Below, in pieces: positions 26,682 through 34,930 of a stretch of 64,000 bases of DNA (its first letter is position 1; every line of letters begins with the position of its first letter). Position numbers and translations under genes: made by a program. Below the pieces are notes generated by a model. That model was given only the letters and a program-made list of their open reading frames with translations. It was not told the origin of the DNA and ran no database searches. The stretch comes from Novosphingobium sp. Fuku2-ISO-50 (GTDB lineage Bacteria; Pseudomonadota; Alphaproteobacteria; Sphingomonadales; Sphingomonadaceae): NCBI RefSeq assembly GCF_001519055.1, contig NZ_KQ954294.1:62001-126000 (forward strand), read 5' to 3'.

Positions 26682-28946
26682 ATGAGCATCAGAGGGACTT
26701 TTTCCGCGCGGGTCGCGCTTTTTGCGCTGGCCGCAGCGCTGATTCCGCAAGCCGCGCGTGCAGCGGACGCCGCCCCCCAACCGGGCGAAATCGTCGTCAC
26801 CGCGCAAAAGCGCGAACAGAGCGCGCAGAAGATCGGCATCGCCGTGACCGCGCTCGGCAAGGACGCCATCGCCGCGATCGGGCGGCAGGATGTGACCGCG
26901 CTGGCGGGCCAGGTGCCCGACCTCGAGGTCAACCAGTATTCGCCGACGATCACCGTGTTCAACATTCGCGGCGTCTCGCAAAACGACTTCACCGACGCGC
27001 AGGAAGCGCCGATCGCGTTCTACGACGATGAAGTCTACATCGCCTCGCTGGGCGCGATCACCGGCATGAATTTCGACCTCGAGCGCGCCGAAGTCCTGCG
27101 CGGGCCCCAGGGCACGCTGTTTGGCCGCAACGCCACCGGCGGGCTGGTCCAGTTCGTTTCGGCCAAGCCGACCGCAAAGAACGAAGCTTTCGTGACGCTG
27201 ACCACCGGCTCTTACGGCCAGGTCGCGACCGAAGGCGCGCTCAGCGGCGCGCTTTCGGATGCCGTGCGGGCGCGCCTGTCGTTCACCACCAACGACGCGG
27301 GCGGCTATATCACCAACACGATGGGCCCGAGCCTTGGCAACACCAAGTTCTATGGCCTGCGCGGGCAGATCGCCGCCGATCTCAGCCCGGCTGACAAGCT
27401 GATCGTCAAAGTCCAGACCTTGCGCAATGCGCACGAGCGCAGCGGCGGCCTCTACAGCTGGGCCGCAGCCTATCCCGATCCCAACGACCATGGCCTCGGC
27501 AACTATGCCGCCAATGTTCCGGGCGGCAATCCGGGCGGTGCGGCGCAAGGCGCCGACGCCAACGGCTATACCAACACATCGGGCAGCCCCTTCGTCCAGA
27601 GCGAAGACCGCGTGCCCTATTTCAACCGCACGTATTGGGACATCAGCGCGCGCTATACCCACGATTTCGGGTGGGGCGAGCTGGCATCGATTTCCGATTA
27701 CCAGCACATGACCAAGGACTACGGCGAAGATTCCGACATGTCGCCCAATGCCGCGTTCAACTATGACACGCATCAGCGCATGTATCAGATGTCGCAGGAA
27801 CTGCGCCTGTCGGGCAAGACCGACGCGCTGAACTGGGTGACCGGGCTTTACGCCATGAACATCCACACTGCGAACCAGTATCAGGTGGTCAGCCCGGCGG
27901 GCACCGTTCCCGGCTTCGGCACGCTCAACTATGGCGGCACGCAGAACACCGATTCGCTCGCCGCTTTTGCGCAAGGCGAATATGCGGTGACGCCGACGGT
28001 CTCGCTGATCGGCGGCTTGCGCTATTCGCATGACCGCAAGCACATCGAATTTCAGGACTATTCGAACGGCACGCTGCTGTTTGACTGGGCGACGACGATC
28101 CCCGATGTTGCAAACTTGCGTTTTGCCACGTTCAACAACTGGTCGGGCAAGGCCGAAGTCGATTACAAGCCCGACGGCAACACGCTGATCTATGCCTCGG
28201 TCAATCGCGGCACCAAGGCGGGCGGGTTCGGCACGGTTTCCTCGCCTGCGCCTTATACCGACAGCGCGGCGGTTTCGACCGCGACCGGCGCACCGCTGGT
28301 TCAGGCGATCCCGTTCGGGCAGGAAGTGTTGACCAACTGGGAGGGCGGCTTCAAGCTGACCCTGCTCAATCGCACGACCCATTTCAACGGCTCGGTATTC
28401 TTCTACAATTATCAGGGCTATCAGGCGTTTCAGAATGTCGGGGTAAACCAGTACATCTCGAACCATCAGGCCTATGAACACGGCGCCGAGTTCGAATTCA
28501 ACACGCGCCCGGTCAAGGGGCTCTACCTCGGCACGTTCATGACGTTCCTGTCGTCCAAGGTGAAAAACATCACCCTGCCCGACGGCTTCGTCGCCGACCG
28601 CGTCCTGCCGCAGGCGCCCGACTTCTCGCTTGGCTGGCAGGTGCATTACCAGTTCCCGGTCGGCCCCGGCCAATTGACACTCGGCACCGACTGGAAGCAC
28701 GAATCGGGCAGCTTCTTCGAAACCAACAACGCCCCCGACGACTACGAACCGGGCCGCACCATCGGCAACGTGCGCGTGAGCTATGCGATCCTCGACGGCA
28801 AAGTCGAAGTCGCCGGCTTCGTCAACAATGTCACCGACAAATGGTATCGCGTCTACAATCTCGATCTGGCAGGCCTGCTCGGCTCCACCAACCAGACTTA
28901 TGCCAAGCCCCGCACCTGGGGCGCGAGCGTAACGCTGCGCTACTGA
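26682..28946 (+). CDS. TonB-dependent outer membrane receptor
   Basis: Outer membrane active transporter, 754 residues. A signal peptide ends near AARA (about residue 25). A TonB-box region (GEIVVTAQKRE) is followed by the plug domain, with RAEVLRGPQGTLFGRNATGG, and a 22-strand barrel ending in WGASVTLRY with the terminal aromatic. The ATG at 26682 follows GGGAG. Placed downstream of the MFS gene, it probably brings the aromatic substrate through the outer membrane; no siderophore genes are near. Confidence 0.93.
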   Translation: MSIRGTFSARVALFALAAALIPQAARAADAAPQPGEIVVTAQKREQSAQKIGIAVTALGKDAIAAIGRQDVTALAGQVPDLEVNQYSPTITVFNIRGVSQNDFTDAQEAPIAFYDDEVYIASLGAITGMNFDLERAEVLRGPQGTLFGRNATGGLVQFVSAKPTAKNEAFVTLTTGSYGQVATEGALSGALSDAVRARLSFTTNDAGGYITNTMGPSLGNTKFYGLRGQIAADLSPADKLIVKVQTLRNAHERSGGLYSWAAAYPDPNDHGLGNYAANVPGGNPGGAAQGADANGYTNTSGSPFVQSEDRVPYFNRTYWDISARYTHDFGWGELASISDYQHMTKDYGEDSDMSPNAAFNYDTHQRMYQMSQELRLSGKTDALNWVTGLYAMNIHTANQYQVVSPAGTVPGFGTLNYGGTQNTDSLAAFAQGEYAVTPTVSLIGGLRYSHDRKHIEFQDYSNGTLLFDWATTIPDVANLRFATFNNWSGKAEVDYKPDGNTLIYASVNRGTKAGGFGTVSSPAPYTDSAAVSTATGAPLVQAIPFGQEVLTNWEGGFKLTLLNRTTHFNGSVFFYNYQGYQAFQNVGVNQYISNHQAYEHGAEFEFNTRPVKGLYLGTFMTFLSSKVKNITLPDGFVADRVLPQAPDFSLGWQVHYQFPVGPGQLTLGTDWKHESGSFFETNNAPDDYEPGRTIGNVRVSYAILDGKVEVAGFVNNVTDKWYRVYNLDLAGLLGSTNQTYAKPRTWGASVTLRY

Positions 28947-28973
28947 GCGCGAACACCAACACATTCCACCCTG

Positions 28974-29011
28974 GGGGTGCGCCGGTTCGCCCGGCGCACC
29001 CCTTCTTTTTT
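28974..29011. terminator. Intrinsic terminator after the TonB receptor gene
   Basis: Perfect 12-bp GC-rich arms (GGGGTGCGCCGG and complement) with a five-base loop, followed by TTCTTTTTT on the plus strand. It lies 28 bp after the receptor stop and just beyond the stop of the convergent AraC gene. Confidence 0.9.
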
Positions 29012-29015
29012 GCAG

Positions 29016-30011
29016 TTACCCCCGGCACGCCCTCGGGCTGCGGCCATAGTGGCGCGAGAACGCCCGGCTGAAGCTCGCGCTTTCGGCATAGCCCACCGTC
29101 AGGGCAACGTCTGCCACGCTGCGACTGGTTTCGCGCAGCATGCGTTCGGCGGCGACCATCCTGTGTTCATCGAGCAGCACGCGCCAACCTGTCCCCGCAG
29201 CGCGCAGGCGGCGGTGCAGCGTGGGCTGCGACAGGCCGAGACGGGCCGCGACTTCGGTCACTTGCGGCGGGCGGTCGAGCGGGGCATGGGCGATCATCGC
29301 CTTGACCCGCTCGGTCAGGCTGCCTTCGTGGCCAGCCCCGGCGCGACGGCGCAAATGGTCTTCCAGAATCGGATGCAGCACGGGGCTGAGCACGCGGCCG
29401 CGATGCGCGAGGTGCCGTTCCGGAAAAACCAGCAGGTTGGTATCCTGTTCAAAGAACACGTCGCAGCCGAAATAGTCGCGATAGACACCGTAAGGCCCCG
29501 CGCGCTCGTGCTCAAAGCGCACTTCGGACAATTCGATCGCGCCGCCGGTATATTGCCGCGCCAGGCTGAACATCGCGCTGATCGAATATTCCGCGTCCTG
29601 CCGCCGAAACGGCAGCGCGGGATCGACGACTTTGTATTCGAACATCGCAAACGGCCCCTCGACGGCAAAGCGATTGCGCGAGGCTTGCTGCATGGTGTCG
29701 AGATAGCGGGTAAAGCTGGCAAAGGCGCCGCGCAAATCGGGCGCGCTGAGGAACAGAAAGCTCAAGGGGCCGATACTGTCAGACCCGACCAGCCGCCCGG
29801 CGTGAAGCCCGAAGGCGGGATTGCGCGCCAGCACCGAGGCGCGCTCGAAAAAGATCAGGAAGGTTTCGAGCGGGATTTCGACATCGGCGCCCTCGATGGC
29901 GTCGCGATCGAGCCCCACTTCGCCAAGCAGATCCGCCGCCGACCGCCCCGTCAGTTCGAGGCAGTTGGCAACGTGACGCAGGAATTGTGCCGCGATGACC
30001 GGTTGACCCAT
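29016..30011 (-). CDS. AraC-family regulator
   Basis: Regulator of 331 residues with an arabinose-binding-like N-terminal domain and a C-terminal AraC helix-turn-helix pair: VTEVAARLGLSQPTLHRRLRA, then VADVALTVGYAESASFSRAFSRHYG. It differs from the AraC protein at 24019-25152 in length and N-terminal sequence, so the two probably sense different ligands. It lies between the TonB receptor and the FAH-family gene. Confidence 0.9.
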   Translation of the reverse strand: MGQPVIAAQFLRHVANCLELTGRSAADLLGEVGLDRDAIEGADVEIPLETFLIFFERASVLARNPAFGLHAGRLVGSDSIGPLSFLFLSAPDLRGAFASFTRYLDTMQQASRNRFAVEGPFAMFEYKVVDPALPFRRQDAEYSISAMFSLARQYTGGAIELSEVRFEHERAGPYGVYRDYFGCDVFFEQDTNLLVFPERHLAHRGRVLSPVLHPILEDHLRRRAGAGHEGSLTERVKAMIAHAPLDRPPQVTEVAARLGLSQPTLHRRLRAAGTGWRVLLDEHRMVAAERMLRETSRSVADVALTVGYAESASFSRAFSRHYGRSPRACRG

Positions 30012-30110
30012 CGCGGCACCATGTCGCGGCGTTGCCCCTGTGGCAACGCCGATATGCCTTTGATGATGTCCGGCACCGGACCGGTGCCCGACATCACAGA
30101 CAAAGCCCTC

Positions 30111-30998
30111 TTACTTCTTGTCGAGCGCGGATTCGTAGAATGCCGCGCCTTGCCCGCCTGCCGCGCGCTTGCCGCGATGTTCCCAGTCGCCGCCCATCGC
30201 GGTCGAGATCACTTCTTCGGACTCGGTCGGCTGTGCGCCGCAATCGTCGCGGATCGGCGTCGGGCCATGGACGATGGTGTTCGACAGGCGGCCCAGCCCT
30301 TCGACTTCGACATCGACCACATCACCGGGCTGGACCGGGCGGCTGTTGGCGGGCGTGCCGGACAACAGCACATCGCCCGGTTCGAGCGTGATCGTCCGCG
30401 CGATGTCGGCGACCAGATAATGCATGTCCCATTCCATGTTGGCGGTGGTGTCTTCCTGGCGCAATTCCCCGTTGACATACGTGCGGATCATCTTGTCGCG
30501 GAAATCCCAGCCGGTGACGAGGCCGGGGCCGATCGGGCAGAGCGTGTCGGAGCCCTTGACGCGCAGCATCGAGCCGGCATCGGTATCGCGGAAATCGTGC
30601 AGGCCGTAATCGTTGGAAACGCTGTAGCCGAGGATATAGTCGCCCGCTTCGTCCGGCGAAATATTGCGCGCCGTCTTGCCGATGACGATGGCGATTTCGC
30701 CTTCGTAATTCAGCCACTTGCAGCGTTCGGGGCGAACCACCGCGCCCTTGTGCGTGTTGAGCGCGGTCACCGGCTTCTGAAAATAGGTCGGCGCGGCCGG
30801 CAGCTTCGTGATGAATTCCTGCACCCGGCTGTGATAGTTCAAATGGACACAGATGATCTTTGACGGGTTGCACGGCGCCAGATGCACCGCCTCATCGACG
30901 CCGACGCTGCGCCCGTCGCGCGTTACCAGTTCATCGCCATGGCGCGTGGCCAGGATCGGATAGCCGTCGAGCAGGATGCGGCGGTATTCGGTAGTCAT
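30111..30998 (-). CDS. Fumarylacetoacetate hydrolase family protein (HpaG-like)
   Basis: Protein of 295 residues with the FAH catalytic fold. Metal ligands are suggested by WLNYEGEIAIVIGK and SNDYGLHDFRDTD, and GDVLLSGTPANSRPVQPGDVVDVEVEGLG is the conserved C-terminal part. The family includes HpaG, which isomerises and decarboxylates the product of 5-carboxymethyl-2-hydroxymuconate dehydrogenase; the nearby HpaE-like and LigB-type genes fit this. Other beta-diketone or oxaloacetate-type activities are possible. ATG 30998 is chosen for the AAGGGA upstream. Divergent from the acetoacetate-decarboxylase-like gene. Confidence 0.88.
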   Translation of the reverse strand: MTTEYRRILLDGYPILATRHGDELVTRDGRSVGVDEAVHLAPCNPSKIICVHLNYHSRVQEFITKLPAAPTYFQKPVTALNTHKGAVVRPERCKWLNYEGEIAIVIGKTARNISPDEAGDYILGYSVSNDYGLHDFRDTDAGSMLRVKGSDTLCPIGPGLVTGWDFRDKMIRTYVNGELRQEDTTANMEWDMHYLVADIARTITLEPGDVLLSGTPANSRPVQPGDVVDVEVEGLGRLSNTIVHGPTPIRDDCGAQPTESEEVISTAMGGDWEHRGKRAAGGQGAAFYESALDKK

Positions 30999-31170
30999 GG
31001 GCGGGGATCCCTTTGTGTCCATTCGTCCCGCCCTTCATAACCCGACGCAAGGGCAATTGGCTTTGGCCGTTGCGGCCAAGCTTGCGCGCGCCAATGCGAT
31101 AGAACCACCGCGACCATGGCCGCGCGATCCCGATTTCCCCGTGAGGCCGCACCAGCACAACGAGGCAAAC

Positions 31171-31974
31171 ATGAGTGACCTGAAGGGCCTGTTCTATCCG
31201 CGCACCCCGACCGGCAAGGCGAGCATCGTCCCGCCGGTGCCGTGGCACTATTCGGGCGAACTGATCACGCTCGAATATCGCACCGACCCGGCCAAAGTGG
31301 CCGCGCTCCTGCCCGAAGGCTTTACGCTGGCCGACGAAGACCCCGGCGCGGTCGCCGCGATCTGGGCCGACTGGCAATCGACCAGCGACGATCCGACGCA
31401 AATCCTCGATCCGGTGCGCGTGCAGTACAAGGAAATGTTCATAGTCGTGCGCTGCAAGTTTCAGGGCAAGACCTGGTCGCGCTGCGTCTATATCTGGGTG
31501 GACAAGGACTTTGCCATGCTGCGCGGGCAGCATCAGGGCTATCCCAAAAAGCTCGGCAGCATCCACATGAGCCGCCCCGTCGTCGTCGGCAAGGCCGGCC
31601 CGCGCCTCGAAACCGGCGGCACCTTCGGCGTCACGCTCGCCGCATCCGACCGTCGCCTCGCCGAAGGGCGCTTTACGATCACCGGCCCCGCCGATGCCCC
31701 CGGCTTCGTCAACGGCCTGCCCATGGCGCACAACCGCTGGCTCCCCACGATCGAAACCGACGGCACGCAAAGCCTCGACGAAGTCGTCACGATGGCGAGC
31801 TTCGACGTCGAACGCGGCCGCTGTTTCAAGGGCGATTTCGACCTGGCGTACTTCGATTCGCCGGTCGAAGAGTTGCTCGACATCGCACCGCACGAAAAGA
31901 TCGCCGGATACTGGCACGAAATCGGCGTGTCCTGGCGCGCAGGCACCACGCTGGCGCGCAACAATCTGGTTTAA
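31171..31974 (+). CDS. Acetoacetate decarboxylase family protein
   Basis: Protein of 267 residues of the acetoacetate decarboxylase fold. The Schiff-base lysine pair is visible as GYPKKLGS (K126-K127), and the preceding glutamate-rich position of the classical enzyme is replaced by RGQHQ, so the reaction may differ (some relatives are aldolase-dehydratases). The ATG at 31171 has GAGG six bases upstream. It shares its upstream region with the FAH-family gene, suggesting joint control and a role in processing a ring-cleavage keto acid. Its last codon overlaps the convergent pirin gene at TTTAAA. Confidence 0.85.
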   Translation: MSDLKGLFYPRTPTGKASIVPPVPWHYSGELITLEYRTDPAKVAALLPEGFTLADEDPGAVAAIWADWQSTSDDPTQILDPVRVQYKEMFIVVRCKFQGKTWSRCVYIWVDKDFAMLRGQHQGYPKKLGSIHMSRPVVVGKAGPRLETGGTFGVTLAASDRRLAEGRFTITGPADAPGFVNGLPMAHNRWLPTIETDGTQSLDEVVTMASFDVERGRCFKGDFDLAYFDSPVEELLDIAPHEKIAGYWHEIGVSWRAGTTLARNNLV

Positions 31975-32876
31975 ACCAGCCGCACTCCGGGCACGTCGGG
32001 CGGCAGGGGGATGAATTCGTCATCCCCCGCAACGCCGTCAAAACGCCCCGCGCGCCAATCTGCCTTGGCCGCCTCGATCCGCTCGGGCCGCGACGAGACG
32101 AAATTCCACCAGACATAGCGTCGTTCGGGAAATGGCTCGCCACCAACCAGCATCAGCCGACTGGGCATATCGGCAGCGAGCACCACTTCCGCGCCGGGTT
32201 TGAGCACGACCAGTTGCCCGGCGGCAAATGCACCCTCCTGCCCTTCGACGCGTACCGCGCCCGACACCACATAGACCGCGCGTTCGACATGGGCCGCGCC
32301 AAAGGCATAGCGCCCGCCCGCCGCCAGCATCAACTCGGCCAGGATCATGTCCGAGGCGGTCTCGACCGGCGCAGTCATCCCATCCGCCACCCCCGCCAGC
32401 AAGGCCAGACGCACCCCGCGATCCTCTGCCACGGGCAGCGCCTGGGCGGGATAATGGCGGAACGACGGGGCGATTTCCTCTTGCGCAACGGGCAGCGCGA
32501 CCCACAGCTGAATCGCATGGAGCCGCGCCCCCACCCCGCGCGCGGCGGGCGGGGTGCGCTCGGAATGAACGATGCCGCGCCCGGCGGTCATCCAGTTGAC
32601 GGCGCCGGGGCGGATCGGCTGGACATGGCCCAGCGAATCGCGGTGCAGGATTTCGCCCTCGATCAGATGGGTGATCGTGGCGAGCCCGATATGCGGATGG
32701 GGCCGGACATCGAGCGCCCGATCCCCGGTGAAGGCGATCGGGCCAAGCTCATCGAGAAAGATGAACGGCCCGACCATGCGCCGATGGACCGCGGGCAGCG
32801 CGCGCCGCACGGTAAACCCGTCGCCGAGGTCGCGCAGCGGCGGAACGATCACGGCTTCGACAGCGGCATCGGACAT
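31971..32876 (-). CDS. Pirin family protein (1 of 2)
   Basis: Cupin-fold protein of 301 residues with the pirin N-terminal pattern VGPFIFLDELGP, then RPHPHIGLATITHLIEGEILHRDSLG and the HSERTP motif that supplies metal ligands. Pirins bind Fe and in bacteria act as quercetinase-like enzymes or redox-sensitive regulators of central metabolism. It is 17 bp downstream of the second pirin gene, so both share a transcript. Its stop overlaps the convergent neighbour by four bases. Confidence 0.92.
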   Translation of the reverse strand: MSDAAVEAVIVPPLRDLGDGFTVRRALPAVHRRMVGPFIFLDELGPIAFTGDRALDVRPHPHIGLATITHLIEGEILHRDSLGHVQPIRPGAVNWMTAGRGIVHSERTPPAARGVGARLHAIQLWVALPVAQEEIAPSFRHYPAQALPVAEDRGVRLALLAGVADGMTAPVETASDMILAELMLAAGGRYAFGAAHVERAVYVVSGAVRVEGQEGAFAAGQLVVLKPGAEVVLAADMPSRLMLVGGEPFPERRYVWWNFVSSRPERIEAAKADWRAGRFDGVAGDDEFIPLPPDVPGVRLV

Positions 32877-32893
32877 GGTCGGGCCTCCCGGCT

Positions 32894-33607
32894 TTACAGT
32901 GTGTCTACCAGCACGACTTCGGCCTCGTCGAGCGCGGTAATCGTGATGGTTTCTTCGTCCGCTATGGCCAGACCATCGCGCGTGCCGGCTTCGACGCCGT
33001 TGACGACGATCCGCCCGGTCGCCGGGACCAGATAGCCCTTGCGCTCGGCACCCAATGGATACGTCACGCTTTCCCCGGCGCGGATCGTGCCCGCAACCAG
33101 CCGCGCCTCGGTACGGATCGGCAGGGCTTCCCCCCCGCCACCGGGCAAGTCATCGGCATAGCCCGAGGCGAGCACGACCAATTGCCCGGCGCGATCGCCC
33201 TTGGGAAACTGACGCGCGCCCCAGGCGGGCTGTTCGCCCCGCCGTGTCGGCATGATCCAGATCTGGAACAGCGTGGTCGCCTCATCCTCGATGTTGTATT
33301 CGGCGTGCGTGATGCCGGTGCCCGCGCTCATCACTTGCACATCGCCGGCCGCCGTGCGCCCCTTGTTGCCCAGGCTGTCCTGATGCGTGATGGCGCCGGT
33401 GCGGACATACGTCACGATTTCCATGTCGCGATGCGGATGCGGCGGAAAGCCGCTTTGCGCCGCGATCGTGTCATCGTTCCACACGCGCAGATTGCCCCAG
33501 TTCATCCGCGCCGGGTCGTGATAGTCGGCAAAGGAAAAGTGATGGCGGGCGTCGAGCCAGCCATGATTGGCATGGCCGATAGCGGCAAAGGGACGCAGTT
33601 CGATCAT
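32894..33607 (-). CDS. Pirin family protein (2 of 2, YhhW-like)
   Basis: Shorter pirin of 237 residues resembling E. coli YhhW, a quercetin dioxygenase in vitro. The metal-site region reads FPPHPHRDMEIVTYV, with SAGTGITHAEYN later; the HPH, His and Glu ligands are visible. It is first in a two-pirin operon. The MITE-like element lies upstream, between this gene and a divergent LysR regulator, which commonly accompanies pirin genes and probably controls them. Confidence 0.92.
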   Translation of the reverse strand: MIELRPFAAIGHANHGWLDARHHFSFADYHDPARMNWGNLRVWNDDTIAAQSGFPPHPHRDMEIVTYVRTGAITHQDSLGNKGRTAAGDVQVMSAGTGITHAEYNIEDEATTLFQIWIMPTRRGEQPAWGARQFPKGDRAGQLVVLASGYADDLPGGGGEALPIRTEARLVAGTIRAGESVTYPLGAERKGYLVPATGRIVVNGVEAGTRDGLAIADEETITITALDEAEVVLVDTL

Positions 33608-33657
33608 CCGATGTCTCCGATATGCCGGGGATCTGTCCCCCGGCGATTGCCCCCAAT

Positions 33658-33928
33658 CTAGGGCGTAAACTCATAAACCACACCATCGAGGTTTGAGGCC
33701 AAAAGGCCCAGCGCGAGGCGGATAGGTGCAGGAATAGTGGTTTTATTTCAAACCTATCCAACGCTGCGATGGGCCTTTTGGGTCAAATCCCGAAGGGACG
33801 GCAAAATGGCTTCCATCTCGAACAGAAATGCGCTGGCAAAGGCAACCAGCCTTCGCGGCGCGCATTTCCGCCCGATATGTTCGCCATTTTGCCGCCTCGA
33901 TGGCGTGGTTTATGAGTTTACGCCCTAG
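33658..33928. mobile_element. 271-bp MITE-like element with 34-bp terminal inverted repeats
   Basis: The ends at 33658-33691 and 33895-33928 are inverted copies matching at 33 of 34 positions, starting CTAGGGCGTAAACTC. If the element proper begins at GGGCGT, it is flanked on both sides by TA, a possible target duplication. Inside are two further nested hairpins: arms near 33691-33727 with 33752-33789, and 33799-33833 with 33860-33894. There is no transposase gene. It occupies most of the 381-bp gap between the pirin and LysR genes. Miniature transposon is the best call; a structured RNA or double operator is the alternative. Confidence 0.8.
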
Positions 33929-33988
33929 GGATTGGCTTTTGCAGGAAAATGGCAATGATGGAACTTCACTGGTGAAGGATTTTTATCG

Positions 33989-34909
33989 ATGAACCTGCCC
34001 GATCTCGAAGCCTGGGCAATTTTCGGCAAAGTGGTCGATCTCGGTTCGTTCGCCGCCACTGCCGACGCGCTGGGGCTGTCGCGCCCGACCGTGTCCAAGG
34101 CGATCAGCCGGCTTGAAGCGCGCCTCGGCGTGCCGCTGCTTCACCGCACCAGCCGCCGCATCGTCCTGACCGAAAGCGGGCGCGCCGCGCTCGACCGTGC
34201 ACGGCGCATTCTGGCCGATGGCGAAGCCGCCGAGGCCGGCGCGCGGGCCGAGGGCGAGATACCGCGCGGGCTGGTCCGGCTGGCCCTGCCGATGAGTTTC
34301 GGGTTGCGCCATGTCGTGCCGATCCTGCCCGAATTCCTCGCACGCCATGGCGAAGTGTCGATCGATCTCGATTTGTCCGACGCGCGCGTCGATGTCGTGG
34401 GTGGCGGGCATGACCTTGTCGTGCGTATCGCAGGGCTTGCCGATTCATCGCTGCGCGCGCGGCGGCTTGGCACTGTGCGCCGCCCGCTCGTTGCCGCGCC
34501 GGCCTATCTGGCGCGCCACGGCGTGCCCCGGCACCCGCGCGAGCTTTCGGCGCACAGCGCGCTGCTCTACACCAATCTCGACAGCCCGGCGCACTGGCGC
34601 TTTACCCATGCGACCGAGGGCGACTACGTCGTGACGATGCAGGGCCGGCTTGCCGCCAACAACGCCGACGCGCTGACCCCTGCGCTGCTTGCGGGCGAAG
34701 GTCTTGCCGTCCAGCCCGATTTCATGGTCTGGGATCACCTGGCCGGCGGCGCGCTCGTCGAAGTCATGCCCGACTGGCGCGCGCCCGACATTGCGCTCAG
34801 CCTGGTCACCCCGCCCGGTCGCGAACGCCCCGCGCGCGTGCGCGTCCTGATCGATTTCCTTGCCCGCCGCCTCGCTGCCGCGCCATGGAACCACACGACG
34901 GCAGCCTGA
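33989..34909 (+). CDS. LysR-family regulator
   Basis: Regulator of 306 residues with the N-terminal winged helix ([37 protein letters not shown]) shortened here to its hallmark [14 protein letters not shown], and a substrate-binding domain. It belongs to the group with [12 protein letters not shown] in the effector domain, common beside pirin genes. Divergent from the pirin operon across the MITE-like element, it is the likely regulator of those genes. Confidence 0.92.
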   Translation: MNLPDLEAWAIFGKVVDLGSFAATADALGLSRPTVSKAISRLEARLGVPLLHRTSRRIVLTESGRAALDRARRILADGEAAEAGARAEGEIPRGLVRLALPMSFGLRHVVPILPEFLARHGEVSIDLDLSDARVDVVGGGHDLVVRIAGLADSSLRARRLGTVRRPLVAAPAYLARHGVPRHPRELSAHSALLYTNLDSPAHWRFTHATEGDYVVTMQGRLAANNADALTPALLAGEGLAVQPDFMVWDHLAGGALVEVMPDWRAPDIALSLVTPPGRERPARVRVLIDFLARRLAAAPWNHTTAA

Positions 34910-34930
34910 ACGGTCGATCAGAAGCGCCGA

